DNA of 23,335 nt, from the NCBI GenBank assembly GCA_020049615.1, contig JAIFKN010000296.1:1-23335 (forward strand), written 5' to 3'. Position numbers and translations under genes: made by a program. Below the pieces are notes generated by a model that was not told the origin of the DNA, made no database searches, and saw only the letters and a program-made list of their open reading frames with translations. The DNA comes from a bacterium (GTDB lineage Bacteria > Planctomycetota > UBA11346). This document shows, piece after piece, positions 1-7,940 of the stretch. The number at the start of each line of letters is the position of its first letter. Within the stretch, counting starts at the first letter, position 1.

Positions 1-413
1 TCGATGTCGGCGCACAGGGTCTTGGCGTAGGCCACCGCCTCGGCCGCCTGCTTGATGATCTCGTCCTTGGCCTTGTCGAGCTTGAAGGTGCGGTGGATCG
101 GGCTGGTGGCCAGGAAGACGTGGACGCGGCCGCGGTCGCCGGCCGGCTTCACCGCGGCGGCGGCCTTGTCGATGTCGCCCTTGAGGCTGCGCGCCAGGCC
201 GCAGATGCGCGCCCGGGTCGACTGCTTGGCGATGGCCTGGACAGCGTTGAAGTCGTCGACGCTGGCGATGGGGAAGCCGGCTTCGATGACGTCGACGCCC
301 AGGGCCTCCAGGGTCTTGGCGATCTCCAGCTTCTCCTCGAGGTTCATCGAGGCGCCGGGCGACTGTTCGCCGTCACGCAGGGTGGTGTCGAAGATGATGA
401 CGCGGTTGTTCAT
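1..413 (-). CDS. leuA: 2-isopropylmalate synthase, N-terminal part (cut by window edge)
   Basis: This is the first enzyme of leucine biosynthesis; it condenses acetyl-CoA with 2-oxoisovalerate to give 2-isopropylmalate in the cytoplasm. The visible 137 residues begin [20 protein letters not shown], the HMGL-like signature in which the Asp of DTTLRDGEQ binds the catalytic metal. They continue with [21 protein letters not shown] and [14 protein letters not shown], both typical of LeuA rather than of homocitrate or citramalate synthases, though those relatives share the first motif. The start at 413 is chosen because the signature begins eight residues later, as is usual in the family. There is no Shine-Dalgarno site. 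A 22-codon open frame upstream (478-410) ends in an ATGA overlap with this start. The C-terminal barrel end and the leucine-sensing domain lie outside the window. Confidence 0.95.
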   Translation of the reverse strand, partial: MNNRVIIFDTTLRDGEQSPGASMNLEEKLEIAKTLEALGVDVIEAGFPIASVDDFNAVQAIAKQSTRARICGLARSLKGDIDKAAAAVKPAGDRGRVHVFLATSPIHRTFKLDKAKDEIIKQAAEAVAYAKTLCADI

Positions 414-576
414 GGGAGGATCGCGGACAGCTGCCCGCGGCTTTCGTGATGCTTCAGGTTGTTCGAGGGTGCTGGCATGACCGCGCCAGCGCGGAGGGGT
501 CCTGTACCGACGAGGTCAGAACCCGCGGGTAAGTCGAAGCGCCAGAAGAGCCAGTGGGGCGCGCATTGCGGCGAGC

Positions 577-603
577 AGTATGCCGGACTGCATCCGGGAT
601 CAA
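577..603 (-). promoter_or_regulatory. Candidate leuA promoter (-35 TTGATC, 15-nt spacer, -10 CATACT)
   Basis: On the minus strand TTGATC (603-598) and CATACT (582-577) are separated by 15 nt. The spacer itself is an inverted repeat, CCGGA-TGCAG-TCCGG (597-583), which could be an operator or the end hairpin of cysS. Transcription would start near 570 and give a leader of about 155 nt before leuA. The same 15-nt spacing appears at the tRNA-Leu and rpmB promoters. I see no T-box and no leucine-rich leader peptide. Inferred from consensus matching only. Confidence 0.35.
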
Positions 604-606
604 GCC

Positions 607-2035
607 TCACTCCCAGGTCGCGCCGTCCTTGCCGTCCTTCACCGCGATGCCGGCCGCCTTGAGCTGGTCGCGGATCAGGTCGCTGGTGGCGAAGTCGCGG
701 TTGGCGCGCGCCTTCTGCCGCAGTTCCAGGACCAGGCCCATGACCTTGGCCAGGCGCTCGTCGCCGGCGCCGCCCGCGTTCCCTGCCAGCACCTCGAGAT
801 CGCCGGGCTGGAACAGGCCGATGACGCGGCCGAGTCCGGCGCAGGCGTCGAGGATGGCCTCGCGTTCGGCGCCGCCGGCCTTGTTCGCCTCGCTCGCCAG
901 GGTGAACAGCTGGGCGATGGCGGCGCCGGTATTGAAGTCGTCGTCGAGGGCGGCGCAGAACGCGGACCGGGCCTTGTCCGCCACCGGCGGCAGCGAGGTG
1001 GCGAGCAGCGCGGCGAGGCCGGCCGCGTCGGCGACCGCGGCCGGCGCGGCGGCGCGGGCGCCGAGCTGCTTGAGCAGGCGGGTCAGCGCCGTCTTCGCCG
1101 CGCCGATGGCGGCCGGGGCGAAATCGATCGGCCGGCGGTAGTGGCCCGAGAGCAGGAGGAAGCGGATGGTCGGCGCGCCGTAGGTGCCGATCAGGTGGTC
1201 GGCCATGAACTGGCGACGGAAGGCAGCGTCCTTCATGCGCGGATCGCTCTTGCCGACCTTCACGCCCTCGTACTGGACCAGGCCGTTGTGCATCCAGCAG
1301 CGGGCATATCCGTCGCCGTGCGCCTCGGCCTGGGCGATCTCGTTCTCGTGGTGCGGGAACTTGAGGGATGTCGAAATCGCGGCCGAGCAGCTCGCTGCTC
1401 ATCACGCTGCATTCGATGTGCCAGCCCGGCCGGCCGTCACCCCACGGGCTCGGCCAGCTCGGCTCACCCGGCTTGGCCAGCTTCCACAGGGCGAAGTCCG
1501 CCGGGTGGTGCAGGTGGGCGTCGCGCTCGATGCGGGCCCCGGCCTCCATCTCGTCGAGGCGTCGGCCAGAGAGCTTGCCGTAGCCGGCCTGCTTCTGCAC
1601 ATCGTAGTAGACCCCGTCGGCGGCGGCGTAGGCGCGGCCGGCGGCGACCAGTTCGCCGACGTAGCGCACCATCTGGGCGACGTACTGCGTGCAGCGCGGC
1701 TGGTCGGTGATGGTGCGGACGTGCAGCTTGGCCAGCCAGCCGTTGTACTGCGCGATGATGCGTTCGGTGATCGCCTGCCAGGGCTCGCCGGTCTCGCGGC
1801 TGCGGTTGATGATCTTGTCGTCGATGTCGGTGATGTTGTTGACGAAGCGCACGCGATGTCCGCGCGCGGTCAGCCAGCGGGCGACCGCGTCGAAGATCGC
1901 CGGCCCCATCAGGTGGCCGATGTGGCAGTCGTCGTAGACCGTCGGGCCGCACACGTACATGCCGACCTCGCCCTGGCGCAGGGGCACGAACGGTTCGGTG
2001 CGGCGGGTCAGCGTGTTGTGGATGACGATCGGCAT
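607..2035 (-). pseudogene. cysS: Cysteinyl-tRNA synthetase, frameshifted at about 1366
   Basis: Class I synthetase that charges tRNA-Cys. The N-terminal 223 codons (2035-1367) carry MYVCGPTVYD with the zinc Cys, the HIGH-type motif as CHIGHLMGP, and WHIECSVMS with the second zinc Cys. They stop making sense after GRDFDI. The remainder (1365-607, 252 residues) resumes in another frame at [17 protein letters not shown] and ends KDGKDGATWE. The family reads DI-HGGGxD-LxFPHHENE here, so six codons less one base, 17 nt, are missing. The rejoined protein would be about 481 residues, close to the usual 460-480. The signature loop is KVGKS instead of KMSKS. Because the gene is normally essential and both halves look under selection, an assembly or sequencing error is as likely as true decay. 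It lies upstream of leuA on the same strand. Confidence 0.9.
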
Positions 2036-2094
2036 GGCGGGGCGGGTTGTAGGCGCGCGGCCGGCCGCTCAACGTGGAGGAGGCGGTACCAGGG

Positions 2095-2193
2095 GCCCCA
2101 TCGCTCGCGATGGGGCGGGCGCCGAGCAGTGGTGGCGGCATAGAATCGGCGAAGCCGATGCCGCCACGATTCCGGAGGATTCCGACGGAATCG
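2095..2193. repeat. Three consecutive intergenic hairpins
   Basis: Between cysS and the secreted-protein gene lie three perfect inverted repeats in a row. The first is a 9-bp stem (2095-2103 with 2108-2116, loop CTCG). The second is a two-step hairpin (2133-2139 with 2160-2166, inner ATCGGC-GAA-GCCGAT at 2145-2159). The third is CGATTCCG with CGGAATCG (2167-2174, 2186-2193). No T-run follows on either strand. They could terminate the gene ending at 2250, stabilise its mRNA 3' end, or be a dispersed repeat family. The stems are read directly; the role is inferred. Confidence 0.6.
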
Positions 2194-2213
2194 AACTGCG
2201 ACAAAGCCCGGGG

Positions 2214-2243
2214 TAGGCCGTAGGCCGTAGGGGCGAAGCCCCT
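2214..2243. repeat. Short tandem repeat TAGGCCG followed by GGGGC-GAA-GCCCC hairpin
   Basis: Two and a half copies of the 7-nt unit TAGGCCG (2214-2231) run into a perfect 6-bp hairpin AGGGGC-GAA-GCCCCT (2229-2243), seven bases past the stop of the minus-strand gene ending at 2250. Read on the minus strand, the hairpin comes directly after the gene and the repeat follows it. This layout looks like a mobile palindromic intergenic element or an unusual terminator. Confidence 0.55.
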
Positions 2244-2249
2244 GAATGC

Positions 2250-4223
2250 TTAAAGCCCGTCCGGCACCGGCACGCTCAGGCGCACCGGCAGGACCAGGGG
2301 CGGCAGGGCGGCGCGGGCGACCAGCTCGGCAGTGACGCGACCCTGGGGCGGGATGCGGCACCACCCCAACCATGGACGCAGACCGGGGCCACCGCCGGTG
2401 CGGTTGGCCTCGCGGGTGTTCTCGACCGGCTGGCCATCCGGCGTGCTGAGCGAGAAGCGGACCCCGGCAGCGCCATGCAGGCCACGGATCAGCAGGCCCG
2501 GCCCCAGCTGGCCGCTGCCGACGCGGGTCGGAGCACTGAGGGCGGTCAGCTCCACGGCACGAGGACCGAGCAGCGCCTCGACCGGTTCATTGACCGCCAT
2601 ATCGGCGGTGCAGCGCCACTGGCGGATCCGGGGCAGGGTGACCAGTCCGGTGAGCTCGAGGCGGCGTGCGCCGCCTGCCGCCAGGCGCACGACCACCATC
2701 GGTTCGGAAGCCACTGGGTCGTCACCCTCGTCGAGCTGCACTCTGGGATCCTTCATCTCCAGGACCTGGGCCACGATCTCATGCATGCGTCCCTGGTCAT
2801 CGCTGGCCCAGCTGGCCCAATGGAAAGCGGGCATGCCATAGCCGTCCTCGGGCAGCCGTGGTTCGAGCGCGGCGCGCAGCCGCAGGGCCAGCTCGCCAGG
2901 CGGGGCATCGGTCCGCTCGGCTTCGAGCAGCAGCGGCCCGCACACCGCGCTCGCCAGGCACTGGCGCTTGACCAGCCGGACCGCTCCGCTGGACAGCGCC
3001 GCGCCGGTCGGCATCGCCGGAGCCAGGCCGCTGGCATCGGCGATGGCCAGCACGCCATTCCAGAACCCGCCGCGCAGCGCCGGCAGGGCCACCGGAGTGG
3101 CGGTGTCGACGCCGACCTCGGGCAGCACCGGGTTGCCGCTGGCGGCGAGCAGGGCGAGCCATTGCGCCAGCGACCGCGTCCCGGCGTCCCAGGTCAGCGG
3201 CGCCGAGGCCTCAGGTGGGGCGGTGGCTGCAGCGCGCGCCGGCGGAGGCAGCGGCACGTTGAGTTGCAGGCTGCGCAATCCTTCCTGGGACCTGCCTTCG
3301 ACCTCGAGCTGGACCGCGCCCTCGGGCGCCGCCCGCAAGTAGCGGTATACCACGGTACCGGTATCGACGGTGCGCGAACCGCCACCTCGGGTGCCCAGTT
3401 CCGTCTCCCCCTGGAGGAGCCGGACCTGCGCCCGCTGCAGCGAGGTGCCCGGTCCGCTGAGCGCCAGCAGCGGCCGGCGCTCGGGCAGGGTGTTGCCTTC
3501 CCAGGTGGTCACCGCCGGATCGACCAGCAGGACGGCCGCCAGCTCCTGCCCGCCGGCCGGGAATCGGATCGTCTCGCCGACCGTCATCGGGCAGCGGGCC
3601 GTCCAGCGTGCCAGAGCGGCGGTCTGCACCGGTAGAGATAGCCTGGCGCCGGGCGGCACGGGGGAGCTGCTGCGCCAGGTCGCGGCCGGCGCAGCCGATT
3701 CAGCAGGCTCCGTACCGGCGAGGGCGATGCCCGACGGAGCCAGCATCGCCTCTCCGCCACGGCCCCAGGCCAGGCGTCCGCGCCCGACCCGCGGCTCGGC
3801 GCGCAGCCACAGCCGCACCGTGCCGCCACCCTCGGCGCAGGCGAGCAGGCCGCCCTCGACCTGCATGCCCGGCGGCGGGCCTGGTGACAGGACGAGCGTG
3901 CCGTGGCCGATCGGCACGGCGATGCCCGGTGATTCGAGATGCTCGTCCGCCGGCTCGCCCTCATCCGGGCGCAGGCTGAAGGCTTGGCAGACGGCCGCGA
4001 TGCCGTCCCACCACACCCCGTCGACGGCCGGCAGCTCGGCCTCGACCGCATCGTCGAGCCCCTCGGCCAGCCACACCCGGTTGCCGCTGACGGCCAGGCG
4101 CCCGAGCACGGTGGCGAGGCTGGCGCGGCCGGCCTCCCAGCGCAGCGGGGTGGCGGCGGTCGCCGCCGCAGACTCAACCGACAGGGCCAGCGCGGCGAGC
4201 AGCAGGAGACAGATCCCTCTCAT
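2250..4223 (-). CDS. Secreted protein of unknown function with an internally duplicated module
   Basis: I do not recognise this 657-residue protein. It begins with a Sec signal peptide (MRGICLLLLAALALSVESAAATA) and has no lipobox, so it is probably exported to the periplasm or beyond. Two modules of about 62 residues, near residues 26-87 and 340-401, align without a gap and share about 28 identities by eye. Both contain LxWxAGxxSLAxxL and SGNxV, then a Gly-Trp-rich stretch and an AxxxxxL helix. The pattern loosely recalls the STN module of secretins and TonB-linked receptors, which is only a guess. The rest looks beta-rich. The start at 4223 overlaps the stop of the upstream exporter permease by four bases (ATGA), which implies translational coupling and a shared job. 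The reading frame stays open far upstream, but the signal peptide fixes the start. Confidence 0.8.
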   Translation of the reverse strand: MRGICLLLLAALALSVESAAATAATPLRWEAGRASLATVLGRLAVSGNRVWLAEGLDDAVEAELPAVDGVWWDGIAAVCQAFSLRPDEGEPADEHLESPGIAVPIGHGTLVLSPGPPPGMQVEGGLLACAEGGGTVRLWLRAEPRVGRGRLAWGRGGEAMLAPSGIALAGTEPAESAAPAATWRSSSPVPPGARLSLPVQTAALARWTARCPMTVGETIRFPAGGQELAAVLLVDPAVTTWEGNTLPERRPLLALSGPGTSLQRAQVRLLQGETELGTRGGGSRTVDTGTVVYRYLRAAPEGAVQLEVEGRSQEGLRSLQLNVPLPPPARAAATAPPEASAPLTWDAGTRSLAQWLALLAASGNPVLPEVGVDTATPVALPALRGGFWNGVLAIADASGLAPAMPTGAALSSGAVRLVKRQCLASAVCGPLLLEAERTDAPPGELALRLRAALEPRLPEDGYGMPAFHWASWASDDQGRMHEIVAQVLEMKDPRVQLDEGDDPVASEPMVVVRLAAGGARRLELTGLVTLPRIRQWRCTADMAVNEPVEALLGPRAVELTALSAPTRVGSGQLGPGLLIRGLHGAAGVRFSLSTPDGQPVENTREANRTGGGPGLRPWLGWCRIPPQGRVTAELVARAALPPLVLPVRLSVPVPDGL

Positions 4224-5890
4224 GTCGGCGAACCCGACGACGGGCGGTCCTCCAACCGGCCGAACCAGCGGCGGGCCAGGCCGAGGAACAGCACGCTCCA
4301 CACCCCGGTGATGCACAGCGACCAGCCGGCACCGATGATCCAGGCCTCGCGTGCGCTGCGGCCGAGCACCGGGGCGGCGGCACCGACCAGCAGCAGGCCG
4401 GCGAATACCAGGCTGGCGAGCAGGTTGATCGTCCCGCCGTAGCCGGCGACCAGCTTGTTGGGATCGTCCTCGCGGTAGTCGGCGAGGCGGGCGCCGATGC
4501 CCAGGGCGGAGGCGGCCAGACCGGTGGCCATGCAGGCGATGATGCCGATCTGGTAGAGGATGGCCGGCCAGGGCAGGCCGAGCATCAGGCCGGAGAGCAG
4601 GGCCAGGGCCGAGCTGACCGGCACGCCGACCAGGATGGCGAAGAGGAACTTGCCGGTGACGACGCGGTGGCGCGGCCAGGGCGCCAGGGCGAGCACCCAC
4701 AGGCGGCGGCCCTCGAGCGACAGCAGTGGATAGACGAAGCGGCCGGTGAAGGTGGCCAGGGCCATGCCGATGGCGGTGAGGTTCAGCACCGAGACGGCCG
4801 GACGCCACCACTCGTCGAAGGCGAAGGCTTTGCCCAGGCGCGGCAGCATCAGCAGGTAGAAGCCAAGCAGGCCGAAGAAGGCGGTGAACTGCAGGACCTG
4901 CGCCGGATCGCGCCGGAACAGGCGAAGGTCCTTGGCCACCAGCAGGCCGAGCTCGCCGGGCAGGAACGGGATCGGGCGCCAGGCCTGGGTGGCGGAGCGC
5001 GCGCTGCCGTCCTCGGGCCGGCCGGAGAGGGCGTCGAGGTCGCGGCGGAAGCGGCGCGCCGCGACGAACTCGGCGACCACCGCCACGCCGCCGGCGTTGA
5101 CCAGCAGCAGGGCGGTGAACCACGCCCATTCGCCCCAGCGGCTGGCCAGGGCGGCGGAGAAGGCCTGCTGCGTCCACCAGCTCGGCAGCAGGGGATGCTC
5201 GGCGAAGCGCAGGTTGCCGATGACCTCGGTCATGAAGGTGACCGGCTCGTTGTGGCGGTCGGCCGAGCCCAGGGCGGCGAACAGGGTGATCGCCAGGGCC
5301 AGGACGCAGAGCAGGATGATGCCGCGGATGCCGCGCCGCAGCAGCGGGATGAGCCGGGCGAGGAGTTGCGCGCCCAGCGCGCCGACCGCCATGCCGATGG
5401 CGACCAGCCCGATCAGCGTGGCGAGGACGGCCGGGGCGAACAGCCAGGGCTGCGCCGCCTCGCGCATCAGCGTCGCGATCAGCGGCAGGACCAGCACCAG
5501 TACGGCCCAACTCGCCCACAGCCCCCCTTCGATGGCGGCCCCCCAGAAGATGTCACGGTCGGCGATAGGCAGGGCGGCGTGGAACGACGAGGCCCGCGTC
5601 CGGTACAGCGTCGACCACACCAGCACCGTGTCGGAGATCATCACCAGCACGCCCATGGTGAGGAAAAACAGGGCGAGCAGCGATTCGAGCAGACGCGGCT
5701 TGAGCGCCAGGTACTGGTCCTGCGAGAGGAACACGAGCAGCGACCAGAACAGCCCGGCGAGCAGGATCCACACCCCGCCGACCACCGCCACGACGGTTGC
5801 GCCGCGCATGGGTTGCCGCAGCACCGCGGCGTCGATGAGGTTGGCCGAGGCGCGACGCATGCGCCAGGTGATGGCTCCGATGCCGGACAT
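4220..5890 (-). CDS. ABC-2-type exporter permease, multi-pass membrane protein
   Basis: This 556-residue protein has many hydrophobic segments, roughly eleven to fourteen, beginning with VVAVVGGVWILLAGLFW. Near the middle is KDLRLFRRDPAQVLQF, then FVYPLLSLEGRRLWVLALAPW and KFLFAI. This set of motifs is what I recall from large putative ABC exporter permeases in Planctomycetes and Verrucomicrobia. The substrate is unknown. No ATPase gene lies next to it, so the partner must be encoded elsewhere. The start at 5890 is preferred over an in-frame ATG at 6022 because the longer version has an unlikely, GC-driven N-terminus and because a TATCCT box sits 7 nt upstream of 5890. The end overlaps the secreted-protein gene by four bases. 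Confidence 0.8.
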   Translation of the reverse strand: MSGIGAITWRMRRASANLIDAAVLRQPMRGATVVAVVGGVWILLAGLFWSLLVFLSQDQYLALKPRLLESLLALFFLTMGVLVMISDTVLVWSTLYRTRASSFHAALPIADRDIFWGAAIEGGLWASWAVLVLVLPLIATLMREAAQPWLFAPAVLATLIGLVAIGMAVGALGAQLLARLIPLLRRGIRGIILLCVLALAITLFAALGSADRHNEPVTFMTEVIGNLRFAEHPLLPSWWTQQAFSAALASRWGEWAWFTALLLVNAGGVAVVAEFVAARRFRRDLDALSGRPEDGSARSATQAWRPIPFLPGELGLLVAKDLRLFRRDPAQVLQFTAFFGLLGFYLLMLPRLGKAFAFDEWWRPAVSVLNLTAIGMALATFTGRFVYPLLSLEGRRLWVLALAPWPRHRVVTGKFLFAILVGVPVSSALALLSGLMLGLPWPAILYQIGIIACMATGLAASALGIGARLADYREDDPNKLVAGYGGTINLLASLVFAGLLLVGAAAPVLGRSAREAWIIGAGWSLCITGVWSVLFLGLARRWFGRLEDRPSSGSPT

Positions 5891-5897
5891 GGGCGGC

Positions 5898-5903
5898 AGG
5901 ATA
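5898..5903 (-). promoter_or_regulatory. Leaderless-type -10 box (TATCCT) for the exporter permease
   Basis: TATCCT on the minus strand ends 7 nt before the ATG at 5890, with no Shine-Dalgarno site between them. This is the spacing expected if transcription starts at or next to the start codon. No good -35 is visible. Confidence 0.45.
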
Positions 5904-5924
5904 GGGCGGACGGCGGGAGGCGGA

Positions 5925-5936
5925 AGGATGCATCCT
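5925..5936. promoter_or_regulatory. 12-bp perfect palindrome in a divergent promoter region
   Basis: AGGATGCATCCT is a perfect 12-bp palindrome in the 90-bp gap between the divergent exporter permease (start 5890) and the MoeB-like gene (start 5981). It lies about 45 bases from the MoeB-like start and just upstream of the TATCCT box of the permease, a fitting place for a shared operator. No regulator is encoded nearby. The palindrome is seen; the operator role is inferred. Confidence 0.35.
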
Positions 5937-5980
5937 CGTCGCTTGGCAGGACGCCAGGGTCCGGCAACCTCCCGCCCGCC

Positions 5981-7150
5981 ATGCCCCTGACCCCCGCCCA
6001 GTGCCAGCGCTACGCCCGCCACCTCACCCTGCCCGAGTTCGGGGTCGCGGCGCAGGAGAAGCTCCTGGCCTCATCCGTCCTGCTGATCGGCGCCGGCGGA
6101 CTCGGCAGTCCGCTCGCGCTGTATCTGGCGGCGGCCGGCGTTGGGCGCATCGGGATCATGGACTTCGACGCGGTCGATGTGTCCAACCTCCAGCGGCAGG
6201 TCATCCACCGCACCCAGGATGTCGGCCTGCCCAAGGCGCGCTCGGCCCGGCGCGGCATCAACGACCTGAACCCCGAGGTCCTGGTCGACGTCTATGAGGA
6301 AGGCATCACCAGCGCCAACGCCCTGGAGATCGTCGCCAAGTACGACGTGGTGATCGATGGCACCGACAACTTCCCCACCCGCTACCTGGTCGGCGACGCC
6401 TGCGTGCTGCTGGGCAAGGTGAACATCTACGGTTCGATCTACCGCTTCGAGGGCCAGGCCACCGTGTTCGACGGGCGCAAGCTGGCCGACGGCTCGCGTG
6501 CCGGGCCGTGCTACCGCTGCCTCTACCCCGAGCCGCCCAGCCCCGGCGAGGTGCCGAGTTGCGCCGAAGGCGGCGTGCTCGGCGTCCTGCCCGGCATCAT
6601 CGCCATGGTCCAGGCCACCGAGGCGATCAAGGTCCTCACCGGCATCGGTCGCCCGCTGACCGGCCGCCTGCTGCGCTACGACGCCATGCACATGCAGTTC
6701 CGCGAGTTGAAGATCCGCCGCGACAAGGCCTGCCCGGTCTGCGGCGACCACCCGACGATCGACAGGCTGATCGACTACGAGCAGTTCTGCGGCCTCAAGC
6801 GCGGCGAGCACGAGCAGGCCGTCGCGGTCGAGATGGGGCCGGCCGAGTACGAGTCCCTGCGCGAGCGCGGCGCCGACCACCTGCTGCTCGATGTGCGCGA
6901 AGGATTCGAACTCGGCATCTGCCAGATCGAAGGCAACCTCAACATCCCGCTCGGCCAGCTGTCCGCCCGCCTGGGCGAGCTCGACGCCTGGAAGGACCGC
7001 CTGATCGTCTGCCAATGCAAGACCGGGCGCCGTTCGATGCGGGCGCTCGACACCTTGCAGCGGCACGGTTTCCTCAAGGTGGCGAATCTGCAGGGCGGCA
7101 TCCTCGCCTGGGGCGAGCACACCGGCGATCCGGCGATCGCCCCCTACTGA
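5981..7150 (+). CDS. moeB: MoeB/ThiF-type sulfur-carrier adenylyltransferase fused to a rhodanese domain
   Basis: This E1-like enzyme adenylates the C-terminal glycine of a small sulfur carrier (MoaD, ThiS or relatives). The fused rhodanese can then deliver sulfur for molybdopterin, thiamine or cysteine synthesis or tRNA thiolation. The 389 residues show the nucleotide loop GAGGLG (37-42), DAVDVSNLQRQ, the TDNF motif, and two zinc CxxC pairs (CYRC and CPVC). The likely thioester Cys is in SCAEGG. The rhodanese follows from about residue 280, with LLLDVRE and the active loop CKTGRRS, whose Cys is residue 346. The catalytic set is complete. No carrier or thi/moa gene is adjacent, so the pathway cannot be fixed; the architecture matches MoeZ and MOCS3/Uba4. 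It stands alone, divergent from the permease, and overlaps the convergent phosphoesterase by 7 bp. Confidence 0.93.
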   Translation: MPLTPAQCQRYARHLTLPEFGVAAQEKLLASSVLLIGAGGLGSPLALYLAAAGVGRIGIMDFDAVDVSNLQRQVIHRTQDVGLPKARSARRGINDLNPEVLVDVYEEGITSANALEIVAKYDVVIDGTDNFPTRYLVGDACVLLGKVNIYGSIYRFEGQATVFDGRKLADGSRAGPCYRCLYPEPPSPGEVPSCAEGGVLGVLPGIIAMVQATEAIKVLTGIGRPLTGRLLRYDAMHMQFRELKIRRDKACPVCGDHPTIDRLIDYEQFCGLKRGEHEQAVAVEMGPAEYESLRERGADHLLLDVREGFELGICQIEGNLNIPLGQLSARLGELDAWKDRLIVCQCKTGRRSMRALDTLQRHGFLKVANLQGGILAWGEHTGDPAIAPY

Positions 7151-7839
7151 TCCGAGGCGATGACCCGGCCCTCGGGCCAGATCACCCCGGACAGCCGCCG
7201 ACCGGGCAGCCCGCCGCTGGTGTCGCAGAGGATGCGGCGCGGCGTCACCAGGACTTCGGGCAGCGGCAGGTGGCCGCTGACCAGCACCGTGCCCTCGGGC
7301 AGGTCGTCGGGCACCTCCAGCACATGCCCCTTGTCGTAGAGATGATCCGGTTCGTCTCGGAGATGCCGCCAACCATCGCGCAGCAGCTCAAGCTGGGCCG
7401 GCAGCGGCTCGTCCGGCCGCATCGCCGCGTGCACGGCGATCCAGCCCTCGCCTTCCAGGCACCAGGGCAGACGCGCCAGCCAGGCGATGAGGTCGGCGCC
7501 CATGGCGCGACGCAGCGACCGCGCGTCCTTGGCGTCGAAGCTGCCCAGCACCGCCTTGCCGCCGTGGCGCTCCAGCCACAGCTCGAACCAGCCGGGGTCG
7601 GGGTCCAGCCCGATGGTGGGCGCGCCGAGGCCGCGCAGCAGGGCGTACTCGTGGTTGCCCAGCAGGCAGCGGGCCCGCCCCGCATCGCAGAGGGCCCGGA
7701 CCCGGCCGAGCACCCCGGCTGCGTCCGGACCCCGGTCGATCAGGTCGCCCATCAGCACGATCTCGCCCTCGGCCCGGGCCAGGACGGCATCCAGCCGCCG
7801 GGACCAGCCATGGACATCGCCGATGAAGGTCACGCTCAT
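7144..7839 (-). CDS. Metallophosphoesterase of the PrpE/ApaH/PP1-like type
   Basis: This 231-residue dinuclear-metal phosphoesterase carries the family motifs in order. They are GDVHG (metal site), GDLIDRGPD (bridging Asp), GNHEY (phosphate-binding Asn and His), AVHAAM and SGHLPLPEV for the later metal-binding His residues. The short length and GDxHG...GDLIDRGP layout fit bacterial bis(5'-nucleosyl)-tetraphosphatases and PP1-like serine/threonine phosphatases, and I cannot separate these by eye. The start at 7839 (MSVTFIGDVHG) places the first motif where the family has it. No Shine-Dalgarno site is seen. The last 7 bp overlap the end of the convergent MoeB-like gene, so the two transcripts are complementary at their 3' ends. 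Confidence 0.88.
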   Translation of the reverse strand: MSVTFIGDVHGWSRRLDAVLARAEGEIVLMGDLIDRGPDAAGVLGRVRALCDAGRARCLLGNHEYALLRGLGAPTIGLDPDPGWFELWLERHGGKAVLGSFDAKDARSLRRAMGADLIAWLARLPWCLEGEGWIAVHAAMRPDEPLPAQLELLRDGWRHLRDEPDHLYDKGHVLEVPDDLPEGTVLVSGHLPLPEVLVTPRRILCDTSGGLPGRRLSGVIWPEGRVIASDQ

Positions 7840-7899
7840 CGCCGGGCATGATGCCGGTCGATCCGGCACTCCGCCACTGCCGCGCCACCGTACACGACC

Positions 7900-7926
7900 T
7901 TGACGCGGCCGGGTCCGTCCTACCAT
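7900..7926 (+). promoter_or_regulatory. tRNA-Leu promoter (TTGACG, 15-nt spacer, TACCAT)
   Basis: TTGACG (7900-7905) matches the -35 consensus in five of six positions, and TACCAT (7921-7926) is a plausible -10. The spacer is 15 nt, shorter than the usual 16-18. The expected start, near 7933, lies 8 nt before the tRNA. Similar spacing occurs at the rpmB and leuA candidates. Confidence 0.55.
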
Positions 7927-7940
7927 CCCGCGCTCCACCT

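Noticed and set aside
410..478. 22-codon frame ending in ATGA overlap with leuA, possible leucine leader peptide or T-box region
   Set aside because: Only three scattered Leu codons, no start signal, and no T-box TGGxACCGCG-type sequence; the frame is a by-product of GC-rich DNA unless expression is shown.
580..2143. Long plus-strand open frames opposite cysS
   Set aside because: They are antisense to well-conserved CysRS sequence and have low-complexity Arg/Ala/Gly-rich translations typical of GC-rich shadow frames.
4224..5519. Upstream in-frame extension of the secreted-protein gene
   Set aside because: The extension is a shadow of the exporter permease gene; the signal peptide at 4223 marks the true start.
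4667..5980. Long in-frame extension upstream of the MoeB-like gene
   Set aside because: It is antisense to the membrane permease and Gln/Arg/Gly-rich; the real protein starts at 5981 with the family's usual N-terminus.
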